NCBI GenBank assembly: GCA_017999015.1
Contig: JAGOBZ010000218.1
Location: 1-5,697, forward strand
DNA length: 5,697 nt
Direction: 5' to 3'
DNA from: Kiritimatiellia bacterium
GTDB lineage: Bacteria; Verrucomicrobiota; Kiritimatiellia; RFP12; UBA1067
Part shown: piece after piece, positions 1 to 5,697 of the stretch
Position numbering within the stretch: the stretch's first letter is position 1
Layout of the letters: each line of letters starts with the position of its first letter
Translations under genes and position numbers: made by a program
Notes under the pieces: model-generated
The model's input: the letters and a program-made list of their open reading frames with translations, nothing else
The model's database searches: none
What the model was told of the DNA's origin: nothing

Positions 1-1258
1 CCGGACAGAGATAGAGGATGTCCGTGCCCAGCGACTTCACAAACGGCAGACGGGCCTCGGCCGCCTTGAGCGTGCCCTCCGGCGTGAAGGGGCGCAGAAA
101 AAGCTGGTACATCATCGCTCCGCGCAGGTACGGCGGCACCGCGCGGGCGGTCAGGTTCGTCAGATCCCTGTAGACGGGGTCCTTCAGCTCGAGATTGCGC
201 GCGCGTGGCGTCTCTGCCGCCGCTAGGGCTGCGGCGCGAGCGGTGCGCTCGGCGCTCGTCCGGACGGCACCGGCGACGGCGCGGATATCGTATCCCTCGC
301 CCGCGAAGACATACGCGCCGTCCGCGTACGCGCAGTGCGCGGCGAGCAGCGGCGCGTCCGCCAGCGCGGCGGGCAGCTTGACCTTCACCGTCAGAGCCTC
401 CCGGCGCAGATTGAACACGCAGACGACGCGCCGCCCGTCCGGCGCGGTGCGCACGAACGCCGCCACCTTTTCGGGCGAGTCGTTCTCAAGCCACGCGAGG
501 TCTCCTTCCGTGAACGCCGGCTCTGCCGCTCGCAGCGCGCAGAGCTTCGGCAGCACGGCGCTGCAGCCGCTCGCCTGCCCGGCAGTCAGGACCGGCACGC
601 CGTCCAGCGCGAACGCGAACGCCACCGGCACGGGATCCCAATGCGGGGATCCGCGCAGGAACCGGCTGCCCTCCGGACGGTTTTCGCGCATCAGCCGCCA
701 CAGGCGTTCGAGTTCGGCAACAGTCTGACGCGCCTTCAGCACGTCGTTCAGCGCGGCGTTCCAAGGCGGCGGGAAGTCGGCGTCAAAGGCACTGCACTGG
801 TTGCCGAGCCGCGACCCCTCGGCCACGAGCACGAGACCGGGTTTTGCGCCCTTAACGGCCTGACGCGCCAACTCCCACGTTTCGAGCGGCAGACGGTCGG
901 CACCCGACACCACCCAGCCGTCGGCCGGTGAATCGACCCAGCGCGGCACGAGGTTTGTGAGGACAAAAAGCCCCGCGTCACCGGTCTTTGCGGGACATCC
1001 GCAACGGGCCAGCGCCTTCAGCCCGGCGGCATGTGCGGCAGCGGTGAATGCTGCTGCCTGCGCAGGTGTTGTGGCCTCCTCCTGCATCTGCACGATCGTC
1101 ACGCCGCGCGCGGCGAGGGCGGGCATGTTCGTCGCAGCCGCAGTTGGCATCTGCGCGACAACGCCCTTTTCAAACCATTCCGGAGCGTCTCTGGCCGCCA
1201 GCCCCAACGCCAGCATTACGCACACGGCCGCAAGCATCACTTTGTTCATGATTGCCAT
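1..1258 (-). CDS. Secreted tandem GH13 (alpha-amylase family) protein, N-terminal 419 residues, truncated by the window edge
   Basis: The frame is open from an ATG at 1258 to base 2, 419 codons with no stop. Residues 1-22 look like a signal peptide: a Lys, a hydrophobic run (about 8-20) and an Ala-rich cleavage region before RDAPEWF, so export is likely. Residues about 30-300 resemble a shortened GH13 barrel. They show an early strand pair (VVAQMP at 34-39, GVTIVQM at 52-58), a strand-4-like segment (DGWVVSGADRLPLETW, 113-128), a strand-5-like segment (GLVLVAEGS, 141-149), a late GVPVL (220-224) and a C-terminal beta domain (about 258-299). After a linker (about 335-378), MMYQLFLRPFTPEGTLKAAE (381-400) and FVKSLGTDILYLCP (406-419) look like the start of a second barrel, as in maltogenic amylases and trehalose synthases. 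The first barrel lacks the usual Arg and Asp nucleophile (see findings). An alternative start is Met4 (1249). Neither start has a clear Shine-Dalgarno site. The GH13 assignment is family knowledge; substrate is unknown. Confidence 0.82.
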   Translation of the reverse strand, partial: MAIMNKVMLAAVCVMLALGLAARDAPEWFEKGVVAQMPTAAATNMPALAARGVTIVQMQEEATTPAQAAAFTAAAHAAGLKALARCGCPAKTGDAGLFVLTNLVPRWVDSPADGWVVSGADRLPLETWELARQAVKGAKPGLVLVAEGSRLGNQCSAFDADFPPPWNAALNDVLKARQTVAELERLWRLMRENRPEGSRFLRGSPHWDPVPVAFAFALDGVPVLTAGQASGCSAVLPKLCALRAAEPAFTEGDLAWLENDSPEKVAAFVRTAPDGRRVVCVFNLRREALTVKVKLPAALADAPLLAAHCAYADGAYVFAGEGYDIRAVAGAVRTSAERTARAAALAAAETPRARNLELKDPVYRDLTNLTARAVPPYLRGAMMYQLFLRPFTPEGTLKAAEARLPFVKSLGTDILYLCP

Positions 1259-1290
1259 CGTATCATAACCCGCCCAAACAACTTGTGGAA

Positions 1291-1320
1291 TTGCGCAAAA
1301 AAAATATCAATTTTGCGCAG
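1291..1320. promoter_or_regulatory. Paired TTGCGCAA-type palindromes (candidate operator)
   Basis: TTGCGCAA at 1291-1298 is a perfect palindrome, and TTGCGCAG at 1313-1320 repeats it with one change. Their centres are 22 bp apart, about two helical turns. Together they also form a 9-bp inverted repeat (TGCGCAAAA at 1292-1300, TTTTGCGCA at 1311-1319) around an AT-rich 10-base spacer. The block lies 33-62 bp upstream of the GH13 start and downstream of the tRNA. CG-centred palindromes of this kind are typical of LacI-family operators, which often control sugar genes. Binding by such a regulator is inference. It does not look like a standard tRNA terminator, because the run of eight U falls in the loop and 3' arm and does not follow a GC-rich stem. 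Confidence 0.45.
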
Positions 1321-1362
1321 CGAGCATGAGATTGGCGGGGACAGACAGACCGATCCGATTGA

Positions 1363-1450
1363 TGGCGGAGGGGGAGGGATTCGAACCCCCGGTACCTTGC
1401 GGCACGCCGGTTTTCAAGACCGGTTCTTTCAACCACTCAGACACCCCTCC
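1363..1450 (-). tRNA. trnS(uga): tRNA-Ser, anticodon UGA
   Basis: Read on the minus strand, the 88-base gene folds as a class II tRNA. The acceptor stem is GGAGGGG with CCCCTCC, followed by discriminator G and an encoded CCA at 1365-1363. The short D stem is TCT with AGA. The anticodon stem is CCGGT with ACCGG around the loop CTTGAAA, so the anticodon is TGA (1416-1414) and reads UCA codons. The long variable arm is GTGCC with GGTAC closed by a GCAA loop, which is diagnostic for serine. The T arm contains TTCGAAT. It decodes serine codons in translation. It points the same way as the GH13 gene 104 bp downstream. No intrinsic terminator was seen after it. Confidence 0.97.
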
Positions 1451-1466
1451 ATAAAGGACGCCGCTC

Positions 1467-1496
1467 AGTATAGGCGAAAAGGGGGGCACGCTTCAA
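1467..1496 (-). promoter_or_regulatory. Sigma-70-like promoter of tRNA-Ser
   Basis: On the minus strand, TTGAAG (1496-1491) and TATACT (1472-1467) are separated by 18 bp and match the -35 (4 of 6) and -10 (5 of 6) consensus. Transcription would start near 1460, leaving a leader of about 10 bases before the tRNA 5' end at 1450. The stretch just after the -10 box (GAGCGGC) is GC-rich, as in stringently controlled stable-RNA promoters. An AT-rich patch at 1514-1524 lies further upstream and could act as a distal UP-like element. Regulation is inferred from these features only. Confidence 0.72.
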
Positions 1497-1544
1497 GCCC
1501 AGGGCCGACGCATCTAAATTTTTGTCTTCATAATCTCGTCCATA

Positions 1545-1579
1545 ACTTGAGCGTTGAGCGTTGAAAGTTGAGCGTTGAA
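1545..1579. repeat. Array of five 7-bp repeats, consensus CGTTGAR (copy 1)
   Basis: Five consecutive 7-base units read ACTTGAG, CGTTGAG, CGTTGAA, AGTTGAG and CGTTGAA. The array lies in the intergenic region between the tRNA-Ser promoter and the helicase, just after an AT-rich patch. The same unit occurs five times at 3767-3801 in opposite orientation, inside the helicase gene. A TTG codon at 1575 that opens the longest helicase frame is part of the last unit, which argues against its use as the start. Confidence 0.85.
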
Positions 1580-1602
1580 AGTAATCCCCTCGATCATTCG
1601 CG

Positions 1603-1643
1603 GCACGGCCGCGCAGCGGGCTTGCCTGACAGAACGGCCGTGC
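1603..1643. repeat. 9-bp perfect inverted repeat in the helicase upstream region
   Basis: GCACGGCCG at 1603-1611 is perfectly complementary to CGGCCGTGC at 1635-1643, with a 23-base loop. All but one of the pairs are G-C. It sits 51-92 bases before the helicase ATG and upstream of the candidate promoter, so it could be a protein-binding dyad. If transcription starts further upstream it would form an RNA hairpin. There is no T-run after it, so it is not an intrinsic terminator. In GC-rich DNA a 9-bp inverted repeat can also arise by chance. Confidence 0.4.
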
Positions 1644-1647
1644 GCCC

Positions 1648-1676
1648 TAGACGAGGCATTCTTGGCGTGTTACACT
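1648..1676 (+). promoter_or_regulatory. Weak promoter candidate for the helicase gene
   Basis: TAGACG (1648-1653) and TACACT (1671-1676) each match 4 of 6 consensus bases of the -35 and -10 boxes and are separated by 17 bp. Transcription would start near 1683, giving a leader of only about 12 bases before the ATG at 1695. The spacing is ideal but both boxes are imperfect, so this is a tentative call. Confidence 0.25.
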
Positions 1677-1686
1677 CTCAATCAAC

Positions 1687-1692
1687 AGGTGG
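1687..1692 (+). promoter_or_regulatory. Possible ribosome binding site deciding the helicase start
   Basis: AGGTGG lies just before the ATG at 1695. Its AGG core is 5 bases from the start codon. It favours 1695 over the in-frame TTG at 1575, which has no Shine-Dalgarno site and lies inside a heptamer repeat. The match is modest and the full hexamer is closer to the ATG than usual. Confidence 0.4.
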
Positions 1693-1694
1693 TT

Positions 1695-4295
1695 ATGAAA
1701 TCGAGGGTTCCCCATATCGACGCCGTCGAGACGGTGCTGCGCACGCGGTTCGAACGACAGATCCGCGCGCATCAGGTGATGCCGGCGGAGGAGGCGACCT
1801 GCGGACCGTTCCCCGACGGACTTGACCCGCGCCTTGCAGCCGTGCTCCGCGAGCGCGGGATCGGGCAGCTCTACTCGCACCAGGCCGATGCGTTCGAGGC
1901 GGTCGCGGCCGGGAAGGACACGGTACTCGTCTCCCGCACGGCCTCGGGGAAGACGCTGGCCTTTCTGCTGCCGATCCTGAGCGACTACTGCCGCAGCGAG
2001 GCGCCCTTCGGCGTGCTGCTGCTCTATCCGACTAAGGCGCTTTCGCGCGACCAGGAGGGCACGCTCGGCGCTCTGCTCAAAGCCGCGCTCGACACCCGCA
2101 AGCTCGGCACCTTTGACGGCGACACCCCGCGCGAAGAACGCAGCAAGATCATGAAAGGCGCGGATTTCGTGATCACCAACCCCGACATGCTGCATGCGGG
2201 GGTCCTGCCCAATCACCACCGCGGCTGGAGCGATTTCCTGGGGCGCCTGAAATACATCGTGGTGGACGAGGTGCATGCCTACCGCGGCGCGTTCGGGTCG
2301 CACGTCTCCAATGTCTTCCGCCGCCTGCTGCGCGTTTGCGCCATGCACGGCTCGTCGCCCCGCTTTGTCTGCTGCTCCGCGACGGTCGGAAACCCCGGCG
2401 AACATGTGCAGGCGCTCTTCCACCGTCCGTTCACGGTGATCGACCGCGACGGCTCGCCGCGGCCGCGCCGTGACCTCTACCTGATCAATCCGCCGCTCGT
2501 GGAGAGCGCCGGTTCCGCGCGCTTCCGCAAGGGGCCGGCCTCGGTCTCGATCCCGGTCATCCGCGCCGCCGCGGCCGCCGGCGTCCGCACCATCTGCTTC
2601 TGCCGTTCGCGGCAGCAGGTGGAGCGTCTCTGGCGCGCGGTCACCGACGGCCACCCCGAGCTGAAAGAGCGGGTCAAGCCCTACCGCGGGGGGCTGCTGC
2701 CGGCCGAACGGCGCCAGCTTGAGAAGGATCTTTTCGAGGGACGCATCACCGCCATCCTTTCGACCAACGCGCTCGAGCTGGGCATCGACATCGGCGATCT
2801 TGACGTCTGCATCCTCTCCGGCCACCCGGGCTCGATGGCGAGCTTCTGGCAGCAGGCCGGCCGCGTGGGACGCAAGGGCAACCGTGCGCTGATCCTCTAT
2901 GTGGCGCAGGACGCGCCGGTGGATCAGTACCTCGTGAACCACCCTGAATTTCTCACCGGCACGCCGATCGAGCAGGCGTGGCTGCATGCCGACAACCCGT
3001 ACATCATGCTGCAGCACCTGCCGTGCGCCGCGCACGAACACCCGCTGCGCGACGAAGAGCCGCTCTTCGACACGCGCGCCTACGGCTTCGCGCTCGATAT
3101 CCTCAAAGAGGACGGCACGCTCAAGCCGTACAAAGGCTGCTGGCGCTACGCCCTGCCCGACTATCCGGCGCGCGGCGTCAACCTGCGCGGCATGACCGAC
3201 TACAACGTTGAGATTGTCTGCCGCGGCGAGGTGATCGGCGAGATCGATCCGATCGGCGCGCGCGCCGAGCTGTACAAGGACGCGATCTACCAGCATCTCG
3301 GTCGCCGCTACATGTCGATGGAACTGGATCTCGACAAGAAACTCTGCACGGTCGAACCGGTGGAGGTGGACTACTACACCGAATCGGAGTGGGAGAGCCG
3401 GCTGGACCTGACGGCGGAAGAGGGACGCAAGGCGCTGCACGGCGCGGATCTGCGCTTCGGCGCGCTGCACGTGAACCGGCAGCCCAAGCTCTTCAAAAAA
3501 GTGCGCGAGCGCTCGCTGGAGAACGTGGGCTACGGGCCGATCACGCTGCCGCCGTTTGAATACGACACCGTCGGCTTCGCCTTGCGCGTGCCTGAATCTT
3601 GGGGCCGCGCGCTGGACGCGCGCGACAAGCGGCTCGCGCCCGCCGCGCTTTTCGGCCTGCGCTATATCCTGCGCCACGCGGCCGCAAGCGTGAGCATGGC
3701 CGACCCCGGTGATCTCGAGACCGATCTCGCGCCGCTCGATCGCGAAGAGGCGGACGGGGCGGAACGCTCAACGTTCAACGCTCAACGCCCAACGCTCAAT
3801 GGCGAGAGGGAAGAGCCGCCGCGGGTGCCGCCGGTTGCAGACGTCGAGGGTTTTGAGCCGTTGCCTCCCCCTGTCTGGGCGGACATGGCGTTCGAAAGCG
3901 CGCTCTTTCTGTATGACCGGCTGGAAGGCGGGGCGGGGTATGCGGAAAAGGTGTTTGAGAAGATCGAAGACACGCTGGCCCTCTGCCGGCGGATGATCAG
4001 CGAATGTTCCTGCGAAAACGGCTGTCCGGCCTGTGTGCCGCCGTTGCCGCCGGGGGTGAACGACGAGGATCTGGAACTTTTTCTGGTGGAGTCCAACGCT
4101 GTGCGCGTCTGCACCCTGAGCCTGCTGGATGCCCTGCTGGACGGCATGGTCTCGGTGCCTGAGATCAAGACTGTGACGCGCGACTGGGAGCAGCCGGTTG
4201 CGGCGCCGGCGCCCGACAGCGCCGCGCTGCTGCTGCGCGGCAAGCTGAACCGCGCGGCCGACGCGCTGCGCGAAAAAAGAAAACGAAACTATTAG
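1695..4295 (+). CDS. MrfA/YprA-type DEVH-box helicase with DUF1998 C-terminal domain
   Basis: This 866-residue cytoplasmic protein is a superfamily 2 helicase. Visible motifs, numbered from the ATG at 1695, are a Q-like YSHQ (60-63), Walker A SRTASGKT (80-87, Lys86), motif Ia YPTKAL (from 111), Walker B DEVH (191-194), SAT (228-230), motif V STNALELGID (356-365) and motif VI QQAGRVGRKG (386-395). A YprA-type middle region follows (about 500-630), then a DUF1998 region (about 650-800) ending in the zinc-type cluster CSCENGCPAC (771-780). Bacillus subtilis MrfA, the family model, is an ATP-driven 3'-5' DNA helicase acting in mitomycin C damage repair with the nuclease MrfB. No MrfB-like gene is in this window. 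At 866 residues it is longer than MrfA (about 750). Part of the excess is a Pro/Glu-rich insert (about 676-730) between DPGD (670-673) and FLYD (738-741), encoded partly by a heptamer array. An in-frame TTG at 1575 would add 40 residues but lies in a repeat. Confidence 0.93.
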   Translation: MKSRVPHIDAVETVLRTRFERQIRAHQVMPAEEATCGPFPDGLDPRLAAVLRERGIGQLYSHQADAFEAVAAGKDTVLVSRTASGKTLAFLLPILSDYCRSEAPFGVLLLYPTKALSRDQEGTLGALLKAALDTRKLGTFDGDTPREERSKIMKGADFVITNPDMLHAGVLPNHHRGWSDFLGRLKYIVVDEVHAYRGAFGSHVSNVFRRLLRVCAMHGSSPRFVCCSATVGNPGEHVQALFHRPFTVIDRDGSPRPRRDLYLINPPLVESAGSARFRKGPASVSIPVIRAAAAAGVRTICFCRSRQQVERLWRAVTDGHPELKERVKPYRGGLLPAERRQLEKDLFEGRITAILSTNALELGIDIGDLDVCILSGHPGSMASFWQQAGRVGRKGNRALILYVAQDAPVDQYLVNHPEFLTGTPIEQAWLHADNPYIMLQHLPCAAHEHPLRDEEPLFDTRAYGFALDILKEDGTLKPYKGCWRYALPDYPARGVNLRGMTDYNVEIVCRGEVIGEIDPIGARAELYKDAIYQHLGRRYMSMELDLDKKLCTVEPVEVDYYTESEWESRLDLTAEEGRKALHGADLRFGALHVNRQPKLFKKVRERSLENVGYGPITLPPFEYDTVGFALRVPESWGRALDARDKRLAPAALFGLRYILRHAAASVSMADPGDLETDLAPLDREEADGAERSTFNAQRPTLNGEREEPPRVPPVADVEGFEPLPPPVWADMAFESALFLYDRLEGGAGYAEKVFEKIEDTLALCRRMISECSCENGCPACVPPLPPGVNDEDLELFLVESNAVRVCTLSLLDALLDGMVSVPEIKTVTRDWEQPVAAPAPDSAALLLRGKLNRAADALREKRKRNY
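3767..3801. repeat. Array of five 7-bp repeats, consensus YTCAACG, inside the helicase gene (copy 2)
   Basis: Five consecutive units read CTCAACG, TTCAACG, CTCAACG, CCCAACG and CTCAATG. This is the reverse complement of the CGTTGAR unit at 1545-1579, with the same copy number. A degenerate sixth unit (CGGAACG) may precede it at 3760-3766. The helicase frame reads through it without interruption, giving residues 692-702 STFNAQRPTLN. Because 35 bp is not a multiple of three, flanking bases must have kept the frame. Confidence 0.85.
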
Positions 4296-4340
4296 AATGT
4301 TTTGGGTTAGAGGCATACGTGACACGCAAATAGCAAAAAA

Positions 4341-4347
4341 GGGAGGG
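4341..4347 (+). promoter_or_regulatory. Strong ribosome binding site of the ceramidase-like gene
   Basis: GGGAGGG follows a run of six A and lies 3 bases before the ATG at 4351, with the GGAGG core ending 4 bases before it. It is the best Shine-Dalgarno match in the window and fixes the start of the ceramidase-like gene. The GH13 gene has no comparable site. Confidence 0.75.
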
Positions 4348-4350
4348 ACT

Positions 4351-5697
4351 ATGAGGAAACGTTTTCTGGTCGTGTTGGCGGGGGTCTGCGCCATGTGTGT
4401 GCCGTCCGCTGAGGCTGCGGAGCAGGCGCCGTTCCGCGCGGGAGCCGCCAAGAGCAACATTACGCCGCCGCTGGGCGAACCGGTCATCGGCGGCTTTCAT
4501 CCTTTCCCGGCCACGCATGTGCACGACGAGCTGTGGGCGAAGTGCCTGGTGCTGGAGAGCGGGACGACGCGCGTGGCGCTGGTGGTGTGCGATCTGCTGG
4601 GGCTGTCGCGCGGGCTGTGCGACGAGGCGCGCCGGCTGGTGCAGCAGGAGACCGGAGTGCCGGCGTCGCATGTGCTGGTCTCTGCGACGCACACGCACTC
4701 CGCGTGCAGTGCACTGGGCGAGCGTTACAATCTCACCGCCGGGCTGAATCCCTACCAGCAGTTCGTGGCGCGGCGCGTCGCCGACGCCGTGCGCTGTGCG
4801 GTCAACAATCTTGAGCCGGCGAAGATCGGCTGGACGACCGCCGAGGTGCCGCAGCATGTCTTCTGCCGGCGCTGGTTCCTGAAGCCCGGCACGGTGCCGG
4901 TCAACCCGTTCGGCGGCACCAATGACCTGGTCAAGATGAATCCTGCGCGCGGCAGCAAGGACCTGGTCCGTCCGGCCGGGCCGACCGACCCCCAGGTGGC
5001 CATCCTCGGCGTGCAGTCGCGCGAGGGACGTCCGCTCGCCCTGTTCGCGAACTATTCGCTGCATTACGTGGGCGGCGTGCGCGGCGCGGACATTTCGGCC
5101 GACTACTACGGCATGTTTGACGCGCGCATGCGGGAATTGCTGGGCGCCGAACGCCAGTCTCCGGAGTTTCTGGCGATCATGAGCAACGGCACCAGCGGTA
5201 ACATCAACAACATCGACTTTACCCGCCCCGGCGAACGGGTTGAGCCTTATGCCCGCATGCGCGAGGTGGCGCACGATGTGGCCGCGGCGGTGCATGCCGC
5301 CTATCAGACGATCGCGTGGCAGGAGCGGGTGCCGCTGGCCGCCGCCTTTGAGGAGATCGAGCTGGCCTTCCGCCACCCCGCGCCGGAACAGCTCGAGCGG
5401 GCCAAGGGCGTGCTGGCCAAGCTCGCGCCGGACGCCAAGCCCAAAACGCTCGAAGAAATCTATGCCGCCCGCACCCTGGAGGTGCAGGGGCAGCCCGCGC
5501 GCGCCCGCTTCCCGCTGCAGGCGTTGCGGATCGGCGAGGTCGGGATCACGACTTTTCCCAACGAGGTGTTCAGCGAGATCGGACTGGAGCTGAAGGCGCG
5601 CAATCCGTTCAAGCCCTCCTTTACGGTTTCGTTGGCCCACGGCTACTTCGGCTATCTGCCGACGCCGGAGCAGCACGCGCTCGGCGGCTATGAAACC
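4351..5697 (+). CDS. Secreted neutral/alkaline ceramidase-family hydrolase, N-terminal 449 residues, truncated by the window edge
   Basis: The frame is open from an ATG with a strong Shine-Dalgarno site to the last base. Residues 1-22 form a signal peptide (RKR, hydrophobic FLVVLAGVCAMCV, cleavage after AEA), so export is expected. Family features of the neutral/alkaline non-lysosomal ceramidase N-terminal domain are visible: AKSNITPPLG near residue 34, ATHTHS (His114, His116), LHYVGG with His238, MSNGTSGNINNID (277-289), PNEVF with Glu405 and GYFGYLPTPEQ with Tyr435. In neutral ceramidases, one His of the HTH motif, a second His, a Glu and a Tyr bind the catalytic zinc, and candidates for all four are present. 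True ceramidases split ceramide into sphingosine and fatty acid. Many bacterial relatives of this type have unknown substrates, so ceramide is not assured. It follows the helicase by 55 bp with no terminator seen, so shared transcription is possible. The C-terminal part is outside the window. Confidence 0.88.
   Translation, partial: MRKRFLVVLAGVCAMCVPSAEAAEQAPFRAGAAKSNITPPLGEPVIGGFHPFPATHVHDELWAKCLVLESGTTRVALVVCDLLGLSRGLCDEARRLVQQETGVPASHVLVSATHTHSACSALGERYNLTAGLNPYQQFVARRVADAVRCAVNNLEPAKIGWTTAEVPQHVFCRRWFLKPGTVPVNPFGGTNDLVKMNPARGSKDLVRPAGPTDPQVAILGVQSREGRPLALFANYSLHYVGGVRGADISADYYGMFDARMRELLGAERQSPEFLAIMSNGTSGNINNIDFTRPGERVEPYARMREVAHDVAAAVHAAYQTIAWQERVPLAAAFEEIELAFRHPAPEQLERAKGVLAKLAPDAKPKTLEEIYAARTLEVQGQPARARFPLQALRIGEVGITTFPNEVFSEIGLELKARNPFKPSFTVSLAHGYFGYLPTPEQHALGGYET

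Noticed and set aside
195..1268. Several plus-strand open frames (195-728, 335-931, 957-1268)
   Set aside because: All lie opposite the continuous GH13 frame, and their translations are low-complexity Arg/Ala/Ser-rich with no domain.
1292..1319. Intrinsic terminator for tRNA-Ser
   Set aside because: A 9-bp hairpin is possible, but its U-rich run is in the loop and 3' arm and does not follow the stem, so it lacks the standard layout.
1363..1450. tRNA-Ser as an integration site for a mobile element
   Set aside because: I saw no integrase, and no second copy of the tRNA 3' end elsewhere in the window.
1307..1489. 60-codon minus-strand frame containing GGVSEWLKEPVLKTG
   Set aside because: It is the translation of the tRNA-Ser gene itself, a well-known source of false small proteins. 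The tRNA fold explains the conservation.
1545..1579. CRISPR array
   Set aside because: The units are 7 bp, directly adjacent and without spacers, and no cas gene is present.
1575..1694. TTG start at 1575 giving a helicase with 40 extra residues
   Set aside because: The TTG lies inside a repeat unit, has no ribosome binding site and the added residues show no helicase-family feature. The ATG at 1695 has a modest AGG site.
1647..3677. 676-codon minus-strand open frame opposite the helicase
   Set aside because: It is an antisense shadow of a GC-rich gene. Its translation has no recognisable domain and is rich in Arg, Ala and Val, while the plus strand shows all helicase motifs.
4165..5676. 503-codon minus-strand open frame opposite the ceramidase-like gene
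   Set aside because: It overlaps the end of the helicase and the whole ceramidase-like gene. The plus strand has a signal peptide, a ribosome binding site and family motifs, and the minus-strand translation has none.

Overview
This 5.7 kb window is GC-rich bacterial chromosomal DNA. From left to right it holds the N-terminal part of a leftward secreted GH13 (alpha-amylase family) protein, a leftward tRNA-Ser(UGA), a complete rightward MrfA/YprA-type DEVH-box helicase, and the N-terminal part of a rightward secreted protein of the neutral/alkaline ceramidase family. Both outer genes run off the window. The combination of exported GH13 protein, exported ceramidase-fold hydrolase, high GC and short heptamer arrays fits a member of the PVC group (Verrucomicrobiota, Kiritimatiellota or Lentisphaerota). 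That assignment is inference from gene content, because no phylogenetic marker is present.

Region by region: bases 1-1258 (minus strand) are one open frame of 419 codons. It carries a signal peptide, a compact and apparently degenerate GH13-like barrel with a C-terminal beta domain, and then the start of a second, canonical-looking GH13 barrel cut by the window edge. Bases 1259-1362 hold two TTGCGCAA-like palindromes 22 bp apart, a possible operator for the GH13 gene. Bases 1363-1450 are tRNA-Ser with encoded CCA, and its sigma-70-like promoter lies at 1467-1496. Bases 1497-1694 contain an AT-rich patch, an array of five 7-bp repeats (1545-1579), a 9-bp inverted repeat (1603-1643) and a weak promoter candidate for the helicase. 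The helicase CDS (1695-4295) carries a second array of the same heptamer in opposite orientation inside its coding sequence (3767-3801). After 55 bp and a strong Shine-Dalgarno site, the ceramidase-like gene starts at 4351.

The genes do not form one obvious pathway. The two outer genes encode exported hydrolase-type proteins that probably act on polysaccharide or lipid-like substrates outside the cytoplasm. The helicase is a cytoplasmic DNA repair type enzyme, and the tRNA is housekeeping. The helicase and ceramidase-like gene are co-directional and may be co-transcribed, since no terminator was found between them. The points most worth a second look are the inverted pair of heptamer arrays, one of them translated as a linker in the helicase, and the tandem GH13 architecture with a probable pseudoenzyme first domain.
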